Source: Avena insularis (lineage: Eukaryota > Streptophyta > Magnoliopsida > Poales > Poaceae). Taken from it: DNA of 64,000 bases. The translations under genes and the position numbers were made by a program. Every line of letters begins with the position of its first letter. Within the stretch, counting starts at the first letter, position 1. The DNA is taken from positions 203,366,941 to 203,430,940 of the forward strand of contig CM042684.1 in assembly GCA_023614405.1 (NCBI GenBank), read 5' to 3'. The notes below the pieces were generated by a model that searched no databases, had not been told where the DNA came from, and worked only from the letters and a program-made list of their open reading frames with translations. This document shows positions 44,930 through 56,390 of this stretch, piece after piece.

Positions 44930-46270
44930 TGGTGATGCAATGACTCTGGTGAATCCATGTGGTTTAGGAAAATAACACACATGCAATGACTAAGGTTTAG
45001 AAAAAGAACACACATGCAATGACTCTGGTGGTGGTTTAGGAAAGGACACACATGCAATGACTCTGGTGGATCCGTGTAGTTTAGGAAAGGAATACACATG
45101 TAATGACTCTGGTTCTGGTTTAGGAAAAGAACACATATTCAATGACTCTAGTGGATCAATGTGGTTTAGGAAAGGAACACATGCAATGACTCTAGTGGTG
45201 GATTAGGAAAGGAACACACAGGCAATGACTCTAGTGGTGGTTTAGGAAATGAACACACATGCAATGACTCTGGTGGATCAATGTGGTTTAGGAAATGAAC
45301 ACACATGCAATGACTGTAGTGGTGGTTTAGGAAAAGAACACACATGCAACAACTCTGGAGGTGGTTTAAGAAAATAACACACATGCAATGACTCTCGTGG
45401 TGGTTTAGGAAAATAACACATATGCAATGACTCTAGTGGATCAATGTAGTTTAGGAAAAGGAACAACATGCAATTACTCTGGTGGATCCATGTGCACACA
45501 TGAAATGATTCTGGTGGATCCATGTGGTTTATGAAAGGAACATACATGCAATGACTCTAGTGGTGGTTTAGGAAAAGAACACACATGTAATGACTCTAGT
45601 GGTGGTTTAGGAAAAGAACACACATGCAATGACTCTGGTGGATCAATGTGGTTTAGGAAAGGAACATACATGCAATGACTCTAGTTGATCCATGTGGTTT
45701 AGGAAAAGAACACACTTGCAATGACTCTGTTGGATCCATGTGGTTTAGAAAAGGAATACACATGCAATGACTCTGGTGGATCCACGTGGTTTTGGAAAGG
45801 AACACACATGCAATGACTCTGGTGGTGGTTTAGGAAAGGAACACACATGCAATGACTCTGGTGGATCCATGTGCTTTAGGAAAAGAAGACACATGCAATG
45901 ACTCTGGTGGTTTAGGAAAAGAACACACATGCAATGACTCTGGTGGATCCATGTGGTTTAGGAAAAGAAGACACATGCAATGACTCTGGTGGATCCATGT
46001 GGTTTTGGAAAGGAACACACATGCAATGACTCTGGTGGTGGTTTAGGAAAGGAACACACATGCAATGACTCTAGTGGATCCATGTGGTTTAGGAAAAGAA
46101 GACACATGCAATGGCTCTGCTGGTGGTTTAGGAAAAGAAGACACATGCAATGACTCTGGTGGTGGTTTAGGAAAAGAACACACATGCAATGACTCTGGTG
46201 GATCTATATGGTTTAGGCAAGGAACACACATGCAATGACTCTGGTGGTGGTTTAGGAAAAGAACACACAT
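44930..46270. repeat. 39/45-bp minisatellite, left part
   Basis: Tandem copies of ACACATGCAATGACTCTGG followed by either TGGTGGTTTAGGAAAAGA (39-bp unit) or TGGATCCATGTGGTTTAGG-type (45-bp unit). Both lengths are multiples of three, so several frames on both strands stay open through many units. Over 30 units in this part. It is not part of any LTR recognised here. Confidence 0.9.
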
Positions 46271-47141
46271 TGATATGGGGTGGCTCGATCTTCTTAGCAA
46301 GGTCTTGTCGATGGTAATGGTGGATGATTGATAACTAGTGCGTAGATATGATCTCTCCCGCTCGAACCCTGATGCTAGTGGAACAGATCTCGAACCTTGT
46401 AGGATATTCACAACACCACACTCTTGCGCATGTAGCCGTGACCACGAACGGTAGTATGCAATCTACTAATTCCCAATGGAAAAACATATCACACTCAATT
46501 ATAGTTGGTAGATTTGAACACAGGGTAATTCTAGAGGTTCTATGAAAGAAACAACTCCAAAATATTTTAACATGGTCTAAAACCCTACCTACGGCGTCCC
46601 CATCTATTTCTGAGTTTAGGGGTGGCGGACTAAGGGGGAACCCGAGTTGATTCCACCCAACCTGGATACAAACCGGCCACAAAGTGGCTCGGCCACATGT
46701 TCTGCCGTGGCAGACTTTCACACGGTTTCTCTATCGCGGCAGCTTGCCGTGGCAGAAAACAAGCGCGTTTCTCTGCCGCGGCAGAGAAGTTCCTCCAAGT
46801 GTTGATCTTTGTCTTGTACAGCCTCTTGCGCTTCCTCCCTCTCCTCCCTCGCGCATTCTTCATTTATCAACATGCCATGTTCCTTCAACTCCTCGCTCTG
46901 TGCTACGCCTTCCTCTCCTAAGTACCTGATCATACAATAATTCAAAGACTTAGGTAGTATAAAATTCTCATTAATGAAAACACCAGGTTCATTAATAAAC
47001 AAGTTCACATGTTGTTCTAGTAGCTTAGCACGAGCTCTTGTGATTGGTCCAATCCTTATCTCATTGGAATGATCCTTCTTTGCAATGGGAACATCTTCAT
47101 TAGCAATTGGGGTAGGTGTAACTGTAGGGATGTCCTCATCA
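46271..47141 (-). mobile_element. Solo A-type LTR in the minisatellite
   Basis: An 871-bp A-type LTR (TGATATGGGGTGG ... TGTCCTCATCA) flanked by perfect CACAT duplications (46266-46270, 47142-47146) and by the array on both sides. No internal region: a solo LTR left by LTR-LTR recombination. It contains the CTGCCGYGGCAG palindromes and the LTR-encoded ITRARAKLLEQHVN frame (46718-47146). Confidence 0.93.
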
Positions 47142-48786
47142 CACATGCTATGACTCTGGTGGATCCATGTGGTTTAGGAAGGGAACACACATGCAATGAC
47201 TCTGGTGGTAGTTTAGGAAAACAACACACATGTAATGACTCTGGTGGTGGTTTAGGAAAGGAACACACATCCATTGACTCTGATGGATCCATGTGGTTTA
47301 GGAAAGGAACACACTAGCAATGAATCTAGTGGTGGTTTAGGAAAAGAACACACATTCAATGACTCTAGTGGATCAATGTGGTTTAGGAAAGGAATACATG
47401 CAATGACTCTAGTGGTGGTTTAGGAAAGGAACACACATGCAATGACTCTACTGGTGGTTTAGGAAAAAACACACATGCAATGATTCTGGTGGATCAATGT
47501 GGTTTAGGAAAGGAACACACATGCAATGACTCTGGTGGATCCATATGGTTTAGGAAAAGAACACACTTGCAATGACTCTGGTGGATCCATGTGGTTTAGA
47601 AAAGGAACACACATGCAATGACTCTGGTGGATCCATGTGGTTTAGGAAAGGAACACACATGCGATGACACTAGAGGTGGTTTAGGAAAAGAACACACATG
47701 CGATGACTTTGGTGTTGGTTTAGGAAAAGAACACACATGCAATGTCTCCAGTAGTGGTTTAGGAAAACAACACACATGCAATGACTCTGGTGGATCAATG
47801 TGGTTTAGGAAAGTAACACACATGCAATGACACAGGTGAATTCATGTGGTTAGGAAAAGAACACACTTGCAATGACTCTGGTCGATACATGTGGTTTAGG
47901 AAATGAACACACATGAAATGACTTTGGTGGATCCATGTGGTTTTGGAAAGGAACACACATGCAATGACTCTGGTGGTGGTTTAGGCAAGGAACACACATG
48001 CAATGACTCTGGTGGATCCATGTGGTTTAGGAAAAGAAGACACATGCAATGACTTTGTTGGTGGTTTAGGAAAAGAACACACATGCAATGACTCTGGTGG
48101 ATCCATGTGGTTTAGGTAAGGAACACACATGCAATGACTCTGGTGGATGCATGTGGTTTGGTAAGGAACACACATGCAATGACTCTGGTGGTGGTTTAGG
48201 AAAACAAAACACTTTTAGTGACTATGGTGCTGGTTTAGGAAAGGAACACACATGCAATGACTCTGGTGGTGGTTTAGGAAAAGAACACACATGCAATGAC
48301 TTTGGTGGTGGTTTAGAAAAGGAGCAGACATGCAATGACTCTGGTGGATCCATGTGGTTTAGGAAAGGAACACACATGCAATGACTCTGGTGGATCAATG
48401 TGGTTTAGGAAAGGAACACACATGCATTAATTCTAGTGGTGGTTTAGGAAAGGAACACACACAATGACTGTAGTTTATAGTTTAGGAAAAGAACACACAT
48501 GCAATGACTCTAGTGGTGGTTTAGGAAGAGACCACACATGCAATGACTCTGTTGGTGGTTTAGGAAAAGAACACACATGCAATGACTCTCGTGGTGGTTT
48601 AGGAAAAGAACACACATACAATGACTCTAGTGATGGTTTAGGAAAAGAACACACATGCAATGACTCTGGTGGATAGGAACACACATGTAATTACTCTAGT
48701 GGATCCATGTGGTATAGGAAAGGAACACACATGCAATGAATCTGGTGGAGCCATGTGGTTTATGAAAGGAACACACATGCAATGAT
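47142..48786. repeat. 39/45-bp minisatellite, right part
   Basis: Continuation of the array after the solo LTR, about 40 further units with the same two unit lengths and more divergence near 48420-48500. It ends at ATGAT, where C2 is inserted. Confidence 0.9.
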
Positions 48787-49345
48787 TGATACGGATCACG
48801 CCGATGATCCTTTAGATTTGTCCCGATCTTTCACAGCGAGTAACACAGATAACAATCCTTCCAATAACACCGATGAACGTCAGGTGAAGAAGAGGAATCA
48901 ATCCAGCAAGTAACCCGATGAAGATCACCACGCCTCAAACCAAAGCTCGATAATCCTTGATGCACACAAGAACCTTCACAGCAAATCACTCGATATAATA
49001 GATAACAGTATCGCCGTCCCCAGAGGGATGATACACGGTGGAGCACAATATAGTTTTTAGACTAAACAACTGAACTCCTCTAAACCCTAGGTGGCTGGCT
49101 CCTTTATATAGGAGGCCTGCAACTAGTCGGTTGGCTAGACCCAAACCGAACACACAAACAGACTCGAACCTAACATGGACTCGGACTCAATAACATAGCA
49201 ACAATATTTGACACAACCTTAGACTTATCATTACATATCGTAGGTCGTCCTGGCGTGCCAATCATCAATGGGATGCGCCCGCATCACCTAGCTTGGTGGA
49301 GTCCTGAAATTAGGCTTCACCTCCTCCTTCATGCCCATATCATCA
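48787..49345 (-). repeat. C2 3' LTR (559 bp)
   Basis: Reverse complement of the C1 LTR, with TATATAAAGG-type box on the minus strand near 49099-49108 (plus-strand CCTTTATATA). Confidence 0.92.
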
Positions 49346-49447
49346 TCTCCCCCCTTCAAGAAGCATTGTCCCCAACGCTTGCGGGTCAGGTCGGAAAGGT
49401 GGCGCGATATGAACAATAGCTTCACGCGTCTTGGCCACCTTTAAGTC

Positions 49448-49869
49448 TTGCTTGCCTTCCACTCCGCAACCTTCCTCTCAGCATGCTTGACTTGGAACAT
49501 CCCTTGGCGCCTGCACCTCCTTGCGTCTCCATACGAGCTTGGACCTAGGCACCACCGTCTTCTTCTTCTTCTCAACTCTTGTTGGAACCCGTGGTTGCTG
49601 AACATTGATCTTCTTTGCACGGCCTTGCATATGATGAGTAATGCCTGGACCACACAACTGACGAACATGTCCATCCTTGCCTCTATGCATCCGCACAACT
49701 GTCCCAACAAAACGCCTCATAGGTGTGCTAACAAAACTGCTCTTGTTACCCCGCTGCACCACATGTACTGGAACATCAGGAGCACAAATATCATCCGTCT
49801 GAACACCTGTGTCAACACATACAACCTTCTGAACACATGATGCAACATCCTTCCTCTCAGTAATAAGAG
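49448..49869 (-). pseudogene. C2 protease-ORF C-terminal part
   Basis: Minus strand; stop at 49478-49480. Shares VCVDTGVQTDD, HVVQRGNKSSFVSTPM, CGPGITHHMQGRAKK and KLVWRRKEV with C1 24211-25233, so the basic tail of the C ORF is conserved between the two copies although it has no known domain. The upstream part is at 55556-56110 beyond A2. Divergence and the earlier stop make it non-functional. Confidence 0.75.
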
Positions 49870-50707
49870 TGATAAGGGGTGGCCCGATCTTCTCAGCAAG
49901 CACTTGTCGATGCTGATCGTGGATGATAGATAACTAGCCTGTAGCTATGAACTCTCCCGCTCGATCCCTGATGCCAATGCAACAGCTCTCGAACCTTGTA
50001 GGATATTCACAACACCACACTCTTGCGCACGCAGCCGTGACCACGAACGGTAGTATGCAATCTACTAATTCCCAATGGAACAACAAATCACACTCAATTA
50101 TAGTTGGTAAATTCGAACACAGGGTAATTCCAGAGGTTCTATGATAGAAACAACTCCAAAATATTTTAACGTGGTCTAAACCCTAACTTGTGACGGCTAC
50201 GGAGGTTTATATGAGGGCTGGGGCGTCCTCCCCTCTAAACGGGCCTAAAAATAGCCATATCTTGGCCCAAACTGACTCGGTTCGACTCAAACTAATACAT
50301 ACCAACCCATATATGGGTTCATCCTTATTGGCACAGAGTCCAAATGTCGTGGAACACCTCAAACATGTAATTCTTGGTGCGCCATCTCTCTCTCTTGCTC
50401 ATAGGTTATTTCCTCACTGCCTCCTAATGCGCATGCCTCCCGCTCCTCCCTCGCGCACTTGTTGATATTGGAAATCAGCGCTTATGCTTCTTGCTGCAAC
50501 TCTCCTCCTCCTCGCGCAACGCTTGTGTTATCAATAAACCTGATCATACAAAGATGCATAGACTTAGGTAGTATAAAGTTCTCATTAAGTAAAACATCAG
50601 GTTCAATTAGGAATGAATTCACCTGATAGTCATTATTGATTTGACTCAATATTTCCTTCCAGTTCAGGCAGTCATAATCATCATAATCCCTATATATATC
50701 CTCATCA
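49870..50707 (-). repeat. A2 extra LTR (838 bp)
   Basis: Outermost left LTR, TGATAAGGGGTGG ... TATATATCCTCATCA. It lies in tandem with the next LTR and carries on its minus strand the QVNSFL...NENFIL tail frame. Confidence 0.9.
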
Positions 50708-50716
50708 TCAGCAAGA

Positions 50717-51551
50717 TGATATGGGGTGGCCCGATCTTCTCAGCAAGCACTTGTCGATGGTGATGGTGGATGATAGATAACTAGCCTATAGCTATGAACT
50801 CTCCCGCTCGATCCCTGATGCCAATGCAATAGCTCTTGAAACTTGTAGGATATTCACAACACCACGCTCTTGTGCACGCAGCCATGACCATGAATGGTAG
50901 TATGCAATCTACTAATTCCCAATGGAACAATAGATCACACTCAATTATAGTTGGTAAATTCGAACACGGGGTAATTCTAGAGGTTATATGAAAGAAACAA
51001 CTCCAAAATATTTTAACGTGGTCGAAACCCTAAATTGTGACGGCTACGGAGGTCTATATGAGGGCTGGGGCGTCCTCCCCTCTAAACGGGTCTAAAAACA
51101 GCCATATCTTGGCCCAAACTGACACGGTTCGACTCAAACTAATACATATTGACCCATATATGGGTTTGGCCTTATTGGCACGCAGTCCAAACATCGTGGA
51201 ATACCTCAAACATGTAATTCTTGGTGCGCCATCTCTCTCTCTTTCTCATACGTTTTCCTCACTGCCTCCTAGTGCGCATGCCTCCCGCTCCTCCCTCGAA
51301 CACTTGTTGATATTGGAAATCAGCGCTTATCCTTCTTGCTGCAACTCTCATCCTCCTCGCGCAATGCTTGTGTTATCAATAAACCTGATCATACAAAGAT
51401 GCATAGACTTAGGTAGTATAAAGTTCTCATTAAGTAAAACATCAGGTTCAATTAGGAATGAATTCACCTGATAGTCATTATTGATTTGACTCAATATTTC
51501 CTTCCAGTTCGAGCGATGTAATCATCATAATCCCTGTATATATCCTCATGA
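50717..51551 (-). repeat. A2 3' LTR (835 bp)
   Basis: Middle LTR, adjacent to the PPT (minus strand GAAGAAAGGGAGCA). The end reads CCTCATGA instead of CCTCATCA. Confidence 0.9.
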
Positions 51552-52123
51552 TGCTCCCTTTCTTCATGAAAAGCCGTCCTCGGCTTTAGGTAAGCTGAAA
51601 GTGGGAGAAACAAAAAGAACAACGTGTATGCAAAGTATATGTATATATAACATGTTGTATTATTGTTGTTCACATGAAAAGTATGTCCAGTATACATAAA
51701 GAAACTTAAATTACAGGTATAAGTGAAGTACAAAGAATTATGATCATGGTGAAAAAAAACTAAATAGATAGTCTTGTTCTTCAATATTAAATTGAGTTTT
51801 CGCAAAGAAGATCTATGATCAAATTTGTGCACAAGATCAAACCAATTCAGTATGTGTGAAAACCAAATTGATTCATGCCATACTTCAACTACGCTACTCT
51901 GATTATTATGAACATGATCATGTTGTCTAGTAAGTAAGATGCAACTTAATTTGCAAATACCAGTGAAGTCTAAAGTAGTAACATAACTAGACAAAGACTT
52001 TTGGGACAAACACAAAGAATACGAAAACTTGGGTTCTATCCTAGCAAGATTAAAACAATCCAACATAGGTAAAATTACTTGTGTTGGTTGCAATATGTCA
52101 ACTAGACCAGAACGTGTTTCCAT
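51491..52123 (-). pseudogene. A2 3'-terminal ORF running into the LTR
   Basis: A 210-codon minus-strand frame with Phe/Tyr/Leu-rich, possibly membrane-like stretches (FMYTGHTF, LFFLFLPLSAYL), ending LKPRTAFHEEREHHEDIYRDYDDY, which reads across the PPT into the LTR. The end corresponds to the A1 tail STPFEGGNDEDIP. In this LTR it stops early; in the other A2 LTRs the frame continues to QVNSFLIEP and NENFILSKS. Upstream function unknown. Confidence 0.5.
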
Positions 52124-52162
52124 AATATTTCGAACATGAACTATTGTCTCATAGCAAAAAAA

Positions 52163-52984
52163 TTATGACACAATGCATATATGGCTAAAAACATCTTGGT
52201 TCAGTTCAGCGATTTTATCACAAGTAATGCATATGTGATCCACAAGAAAATTTTCATGCATGCTATATTCACCAATCAGATTGAAAGTGAAACAAGGAGA
52301 ATATGTGCTAGAATTCAGAAATGAAATTTCAGAAATCTTATCCATAGAACAACTCATACTCATAGGTTCATTTAGCATCATGGAATACACAATATCAATA
52401 GGTGGTATTCAAGCAAGTATTTCGTTATGTGTAATCAGTACCACATGATCAAAATTTGAATTGGGTAAACTATGACATGATGTTGAAACATTAGTGCAAT
52501 GCAAATCACAAGGAGGCTTCAGTAAAGGAAAAGACTCACAATATGTCACACATGTTGGCTGAAGCTCCAAATCAGTACCAATGTCATCAACAATCTCCTC
52601 AGTTGTAGTAGGTACTAAAACATCCTCCGCAAGTGACAATGCACAGTCCGACGATGCAGGTTGTAAAATAGAGTGCTCCCTTTCTTCAAAAGCAACCTGC
52701 ATAGCACAAGAAACAATACCAGGAGTAGAGATGATTACATTAGTAGAAATATCCTCACATGTATTAGCATCTACGGCACTGATGTTTTCTTTTTCTCTCA
52801 TACTCTTAGAATGGATGCTCTCAACCTCACGTTTAGTGGAATCACACAAATCACTTTTGATAACACTCTCACTCAGCTTGGCTATGTGGCTCTCATTCTC
52901 ACATGGGTTGTAATGCACACCGTGTTCAAGATAAAAAATAATAGAATTGTCACCATTCATCATGACCTTGTACTTAGTGGACAA
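52163..52984 (-). pseudogene. A2 accessory ORF region (PCENESH box)
   Basis: Two frames, 52409-52984 (191 codons) and 52163-52390, separated by a stop. The first contains HYNPCENESHIAKLSES and LCDSTKREVESIHSKSM, which align with PCEYESH.AHLSEN and MTDSTIREIECFHLEGM of element E (58280-58390). Acidic, Ser/Thr-rich, with scattered Cys (SCAMQVAFEE, TCVTYCESF, LHCTNVSTSCHS). No known domain recognised. Its conservation in two element types suggests real coding use. Confidence 0.55.
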
Positions 52985-53020
52985 ACTGAACTCTTTTGTC
53001 CTCTCCTTGCGAAGAAGATG

Positions 53021-53560
53021 CTACTCATGAAATTTGTCGGCTGAAATCCTGAGCATAGCACGCCTCTTCATGTTCCATTTGAAAGAAATCCTTCCAACAA
53101 CATGACATATTTGAGCGTCAAACCTTCTGCTCCAAGGTTCCCCCAATAGTATGTGACAACAATCAAGTGGTATAGGAGATACATCACAACGCACAATCTT
53201 AGTATGCTCTTTAAAAGTCATAGGAACATCAGCGGTGTGTGAAATCAGCAATGTGCCATATGATGAATGCAATAGATATGGCACCGCATGAGCACCTGTG
53301 GGTAGCTTCAGCTTTTGTACAACTTCAACGTTGACCAAATTAAGAGTAGAGTTGCTATCAATGGTAATGGAAGCACATCGCTCACCAATCATCACACTAT
53401 GGTGGAAAAGACCATCACCATCAAAAATACCGCGTTCTTCCTTCCAAAAAGTTCCACTACAACACCAATTGTCGAAGAATTTGTAACTATAGGTCTCCAC
53501 ATTATTTGTAACATCACTTGCCTCCATTTTCTGCATCACATCAACACTACTAGAAGACAT
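53021..53560 (-). CDS. A2 protease-like ORF
   Basis: Start ATG at 53560 (MSSSSVDVMQKMEASDV), preceded by the same HHTNFDLCTNVLI context as A1 gag. After ~55 residues a retropepsin-like fold can be followed: CASITIDSNSTLNLV in place of the DGGS active-site loop, a strand region ending SYGTLLISHTADVP, and CDVSPIPLDCCHILLGEPW (the LLGxPW motif). The catalytic loop reads IDSNST, retaining Asp-Ser but not Gly, so catalysis is uncertain. No gag capsid or zinc knuckle precedes it. Stop near 53021. Confidence 0.65.
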   Translation of the reverse strand: MSSSSVDVMQKMEASDVTNNVETYSYKFFDNWCCSGTFWKEERGIFDGDGLFHHSVMIGERCASITIDSNSTLNLVNVEVVQKLKLPTGAHAVPYLLHSSYGTLLISHTADVPMTFKEHTKIVRCDVSPIPLDCCHILLGEPWSRRFDAQICHVVGRISFKWNMKRRAMLRISADKFHE

Positions 53561-54089
53561 GATTAGTACATTAGTGCACAAATCAAAATTAGTATGGTGG
53601 AAACTCTCACAACTGATAAGAAAGGAGATCTTACCACTCCAAAGTAAATAGAGATGCTCTACCAAACGAAATCAAAGACTGATACACTGATGTGATGAAG
53701 TGAATACCAAAGGTATAGAGAATGATCGCAGGGCACATAGGTTATTTATGGTGGAGCTGTAGGTATGGTATCCTAACTACACCGCAAACAAGTCCTAGTG
53801 CTGATCGTATGACAAAGACCCACGGAAACACACACGGTGGAGATAAATGGGGCAATTGCAACTATGAAAATGAGCTCAATAAAGTGAGGTATGTCGGAGG
53901 AACGCTCATGTTGCAATGCACAAGGAGAGACGCTAGCAATGTCTCAACGAAACGGGCACAAGATTGCTAAACTGAGCAGCCCGTAGACACAAAGAAAGGC
54001 TTACTAAGGCTCACAAGGATAGGTACACTATGTGGACTCAGTAAAAAAATAAACAAAAAGGAAAAAAAATTAACCTGAGAATTGGTCTC

Positions 54090-54130
54090 TGCCACGGCAG
54101 AAAAAGGCACAAAATCCTGCCGCGGCAGGA
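54090..54130. repeat. Palindromes in A2 leader
   Basis: CTGCCACGGCAG and CTGCCGCGGCAG within 40 bp, the same motif as in the A1 leader and A-type LTRs. Confidence 0.65.
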
Positions 54131-54704
54131 GCTCGGTAGGAAAAAAATTCTCGTACGATGACAGACTTCTCTGTGGTCAGGCGAGGGGTCCGAATTTTTT
54201 TTTTTCGATTTTTGTTTCATCCTGAGGCTTCACGCACGCAAAGGCTGAGACCCGTCTATGGTCAAGCGATAGCGATCGGGAGTCTTTTTTTGTTTTTTTT
54301 TGCTTTTGCCTTTGCTTCAACGTGAAACGCACAAACAGCTAGATAGAGATCTGATTGGTTTGCTTTTTTTTTCTTCCTGAAACGGATCTACAACTCCAAA
54401 ACTACAAAGGTAAACAGATCTAGTAGATCTAAGACTCAAGAACACGACGAACAGTCTAGAAATAGTCTAGAAACTCCGACAATAGATCAAAACAGATGAA
54501 AACTAGACAAAAACTATGACTCAGATTTACAAGAAAGGCTACACAAAAGGATTACGATCAACAACCGGAACTCACGAACAATGTTCTCTAGGCTATGGCA
54601 AGAAACGCTGAACCCTAATATTTTTGTGTGGCTTTTTCTGTATAGGACAAAAACAACTAATCTATGGATGGATTTGTGGATGCTTACCGAGGCAACACTG
54701 GAAA

Positions 54705-54714
54705 TCTAATACCA
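54705..54714 (-). promoter_or_regulatory. A2 degenerate primer-binding site
   Basis: The minus strand reads TGGTATTAGA, one mismatch from the A1 PBS TGGTATCAGA, three bases from the LTR. The mismatch suggests decay after insertion. Confidence 0.65.
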
Positions 54715-54717
54715 AGA

Positions 54718-55555
54718 TGATATGGGGTGGCCCGATCTTCTCAGCAAGCACTTGTCGATGGTGATGATGGATGATAGGTAACTATCCTGTAGCTATGAAC
54801 TCTCCCGCTCGATCCCTGATGCCAATGCAACAGCTCTCGAACCTTGTAGGATATTCACAACACCACGCTCTTGCGCACGCAACCGTGACCACGAATGGTA
54901 GTATGCAATCTACTAATTCCCAATGGAACAACAGATCACACTCAATTATAGTTGGTAAATTCGAACACAGGGTAATTCCAGAGGTTCTATGAAAGAAACA
55001 ACCCCAAAATATTTTAACGTGGTCTAAACCCTAACTTGTGACGGCTATGGAGGTTTATATGAGGGCTAGGGCGCCCTCCCCTCTAAACGGGCCTAAAAAC
55101 AACCATATCTTGGCCGAAACTGACTTGGTTCAACTCAAACTGATACATACCGACCCATATATGGGTTCGGCCTTAATGGCACGCAGTCCAAACGTCATGG
55201 AACACCTCAAACATGTAATTCTTGGTGCGCCATCTCTCTCTCTTGCTCATACGTGATTTCCTCACTGCCCCCTAGTGCGCATGCATCCCGCTCCTCCCTC
55301 ACGCACTTGTTGATATTGGAAATCAGCGCTTATCCTTCTTGCTGCAACTCTCCTCCTCCTCGCGCAACGCTTGTGTTATCAATAAACCTGATGATACAAA
55401 GATGCATAGACTTAGATAGTATAAAGTTCTCATTAAGTAAAACATCGGGTTCAATTAGGAATGAATTCACCTGATAGTCATTATTGATTTGAATCAATAT
55501 TTCCTTCCAGTTTAGGCAGTCAGAATCATCATAATCCCTGTATATATCCTCATCA
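54718..55555 (-). repeat. A2 5' LTR (838 bp)
   Basis: Right LTR, TGATATGGGGTGG ... TATATATCCTCATCA, followed by the AAGAG duplication and the resumed C2 protease ORF. It contains the longest version of the tail frame (55330-55608). Confidence 0.92.
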
Positions 55556-55560
55556 AAGAG

Positions 55561-56115
55561 GATGCACTTCAACTGGCTTGTCACTAACAAGTTCCACTGG
55601 CTTGTCATCTACAGGCCTAGCTGAAGCAATATCAACATTGTCGCACTGTGCATCATGCTCTCCATCCTACACCTTAGCTAGCCCAGATTTTGGCTTAGCC
55701 TTGCGCACCTTCTCCTTATGTACCACCAGCTCTACATCAAACTTTATGTGATCATCCTGCATAGGCTTCAAAGTCTGTTGTTTGCCACCATGCACAAAAC
55801 AATATGTATTTCCTCTTCCAGCATGTGTAACGTTGCGATCATACTGCCATGGACGTCCAAGTAACAGCCCACATACCTCCAATGGCAACACATCGCACTC
55901 AATCTTATCAACATAATCACCAACTGTAAATGGCACATGCACCTTATGAGTTACCTTCACCATACCGCAGCTATTGAACCACTGTAGATGCTTAGGTTCA
56001 GGAATACGCTATGTGGACAACCCCAACGCTGCCACCATTGCCTTGCTAATGCCATTAGTACAGCTTCCTCCATCAACAATCAACTTGCATGCTTTGCCTT
56101 TGATCATACACTGCG
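55561..56115 (-). pseudogene. C2 protease-like domain
   Basis: Minus strand. A region equivalent to the first half of C1 24211-25233: DGGSCTNGISKAM (near 56070-56040), HLQWFNSCGMVKVTHK, ECDVLPLEVCGLLLGRPWQYDR (Gly kept where C1 has Asp), FVHGGKQQTLKPMQDDHI. A stop interrupts it near 56010 (after ALGLST) and another near 55666. It continues at 49869 beyond A2. Confidence 0.75.
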
Positions 56116-56390
56116 CCTGGAATAAATTCCAACGCTGGCCCTTGTCAATTGTCATGCAAGCATTTTCTTGTACTCTCTTGAGTAGAAAATTCAGCCACTC
56201 AATAGTACAACATCCTCAGAACTAACCACCTTGTCTAGCTCCTTGGACTTCTCCCAAAATCTAGTGCGCAAAAATTGCTTCAAATCTGCCCAACTAGGTG
56301 TTGTTATGCCCTTTTCGGTCCTCTCTTCCTTCCACCAACTAGCCACAGTCTCATCCACACGCCGGTGTGCAAGAACAAATTCAGTGCAAC
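56116..56390 (-). pseudogene. C2 gag capsid remnant
   Basis: Minus strand: CTEFVLAHRRVDETVASWW, then TPSWADLKQFLRTRFWEK, matching the A..WW and W..L...F..RF core of gag capsid, then VVSSEDVVLLSG and, in another frame, the NLFQAQC junction to the protease. This shows the C family once had gag. It is cut near 56390 by unrelated sequence. Confidence 0.65.

Larger units (their letters stand above)
49870..55555 (-). mobile_element. A2: three-LTR non-autonomous element in C2
   Basis: Perfect 5-bp duplication AAGAG (49865-49869, 55556-55560). LTRs at 49870-50707, 50717-51551 and 54718-55555; the first two are separated by 9 bp (TCAGCAAGA). The interior (51552-54717) has a degenerate PBS, a leader with CTGCCGCGGCAG palindromes, a protease-like ORF and unknown ORFs, but no RT, RNase H or integrase. 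LTR ends and leader resemble A1, so it probably uses A1-type proteins in trans. Confidence 0.92.
48787..56390 (-). mobile_element. C2: C-family element, split by A2 and truncated
   Basis: Minus orientation. LTR at 48787-49345 (GATCCGTATCA end at the left edge), PPT (about 49346-49357), then the protease-like ORF interrupted at 49869/55556 by A2, then the gag remnant, which is cut near 56390 by unrelated sequence. The left target copy would be ATGAT (48782-48786); the right end, with the PBS and second LTR, is missing. Confidence 0.88.

Noticed and set aside
44930..48786. CRISPR-like array or genes encoded in the 39/45-bp repeats
   Set aside because: Units are contiguous with no unique spacers, the setting is a plant nuclear genome, and the open frames follow from unit length, not from start codons or domains.
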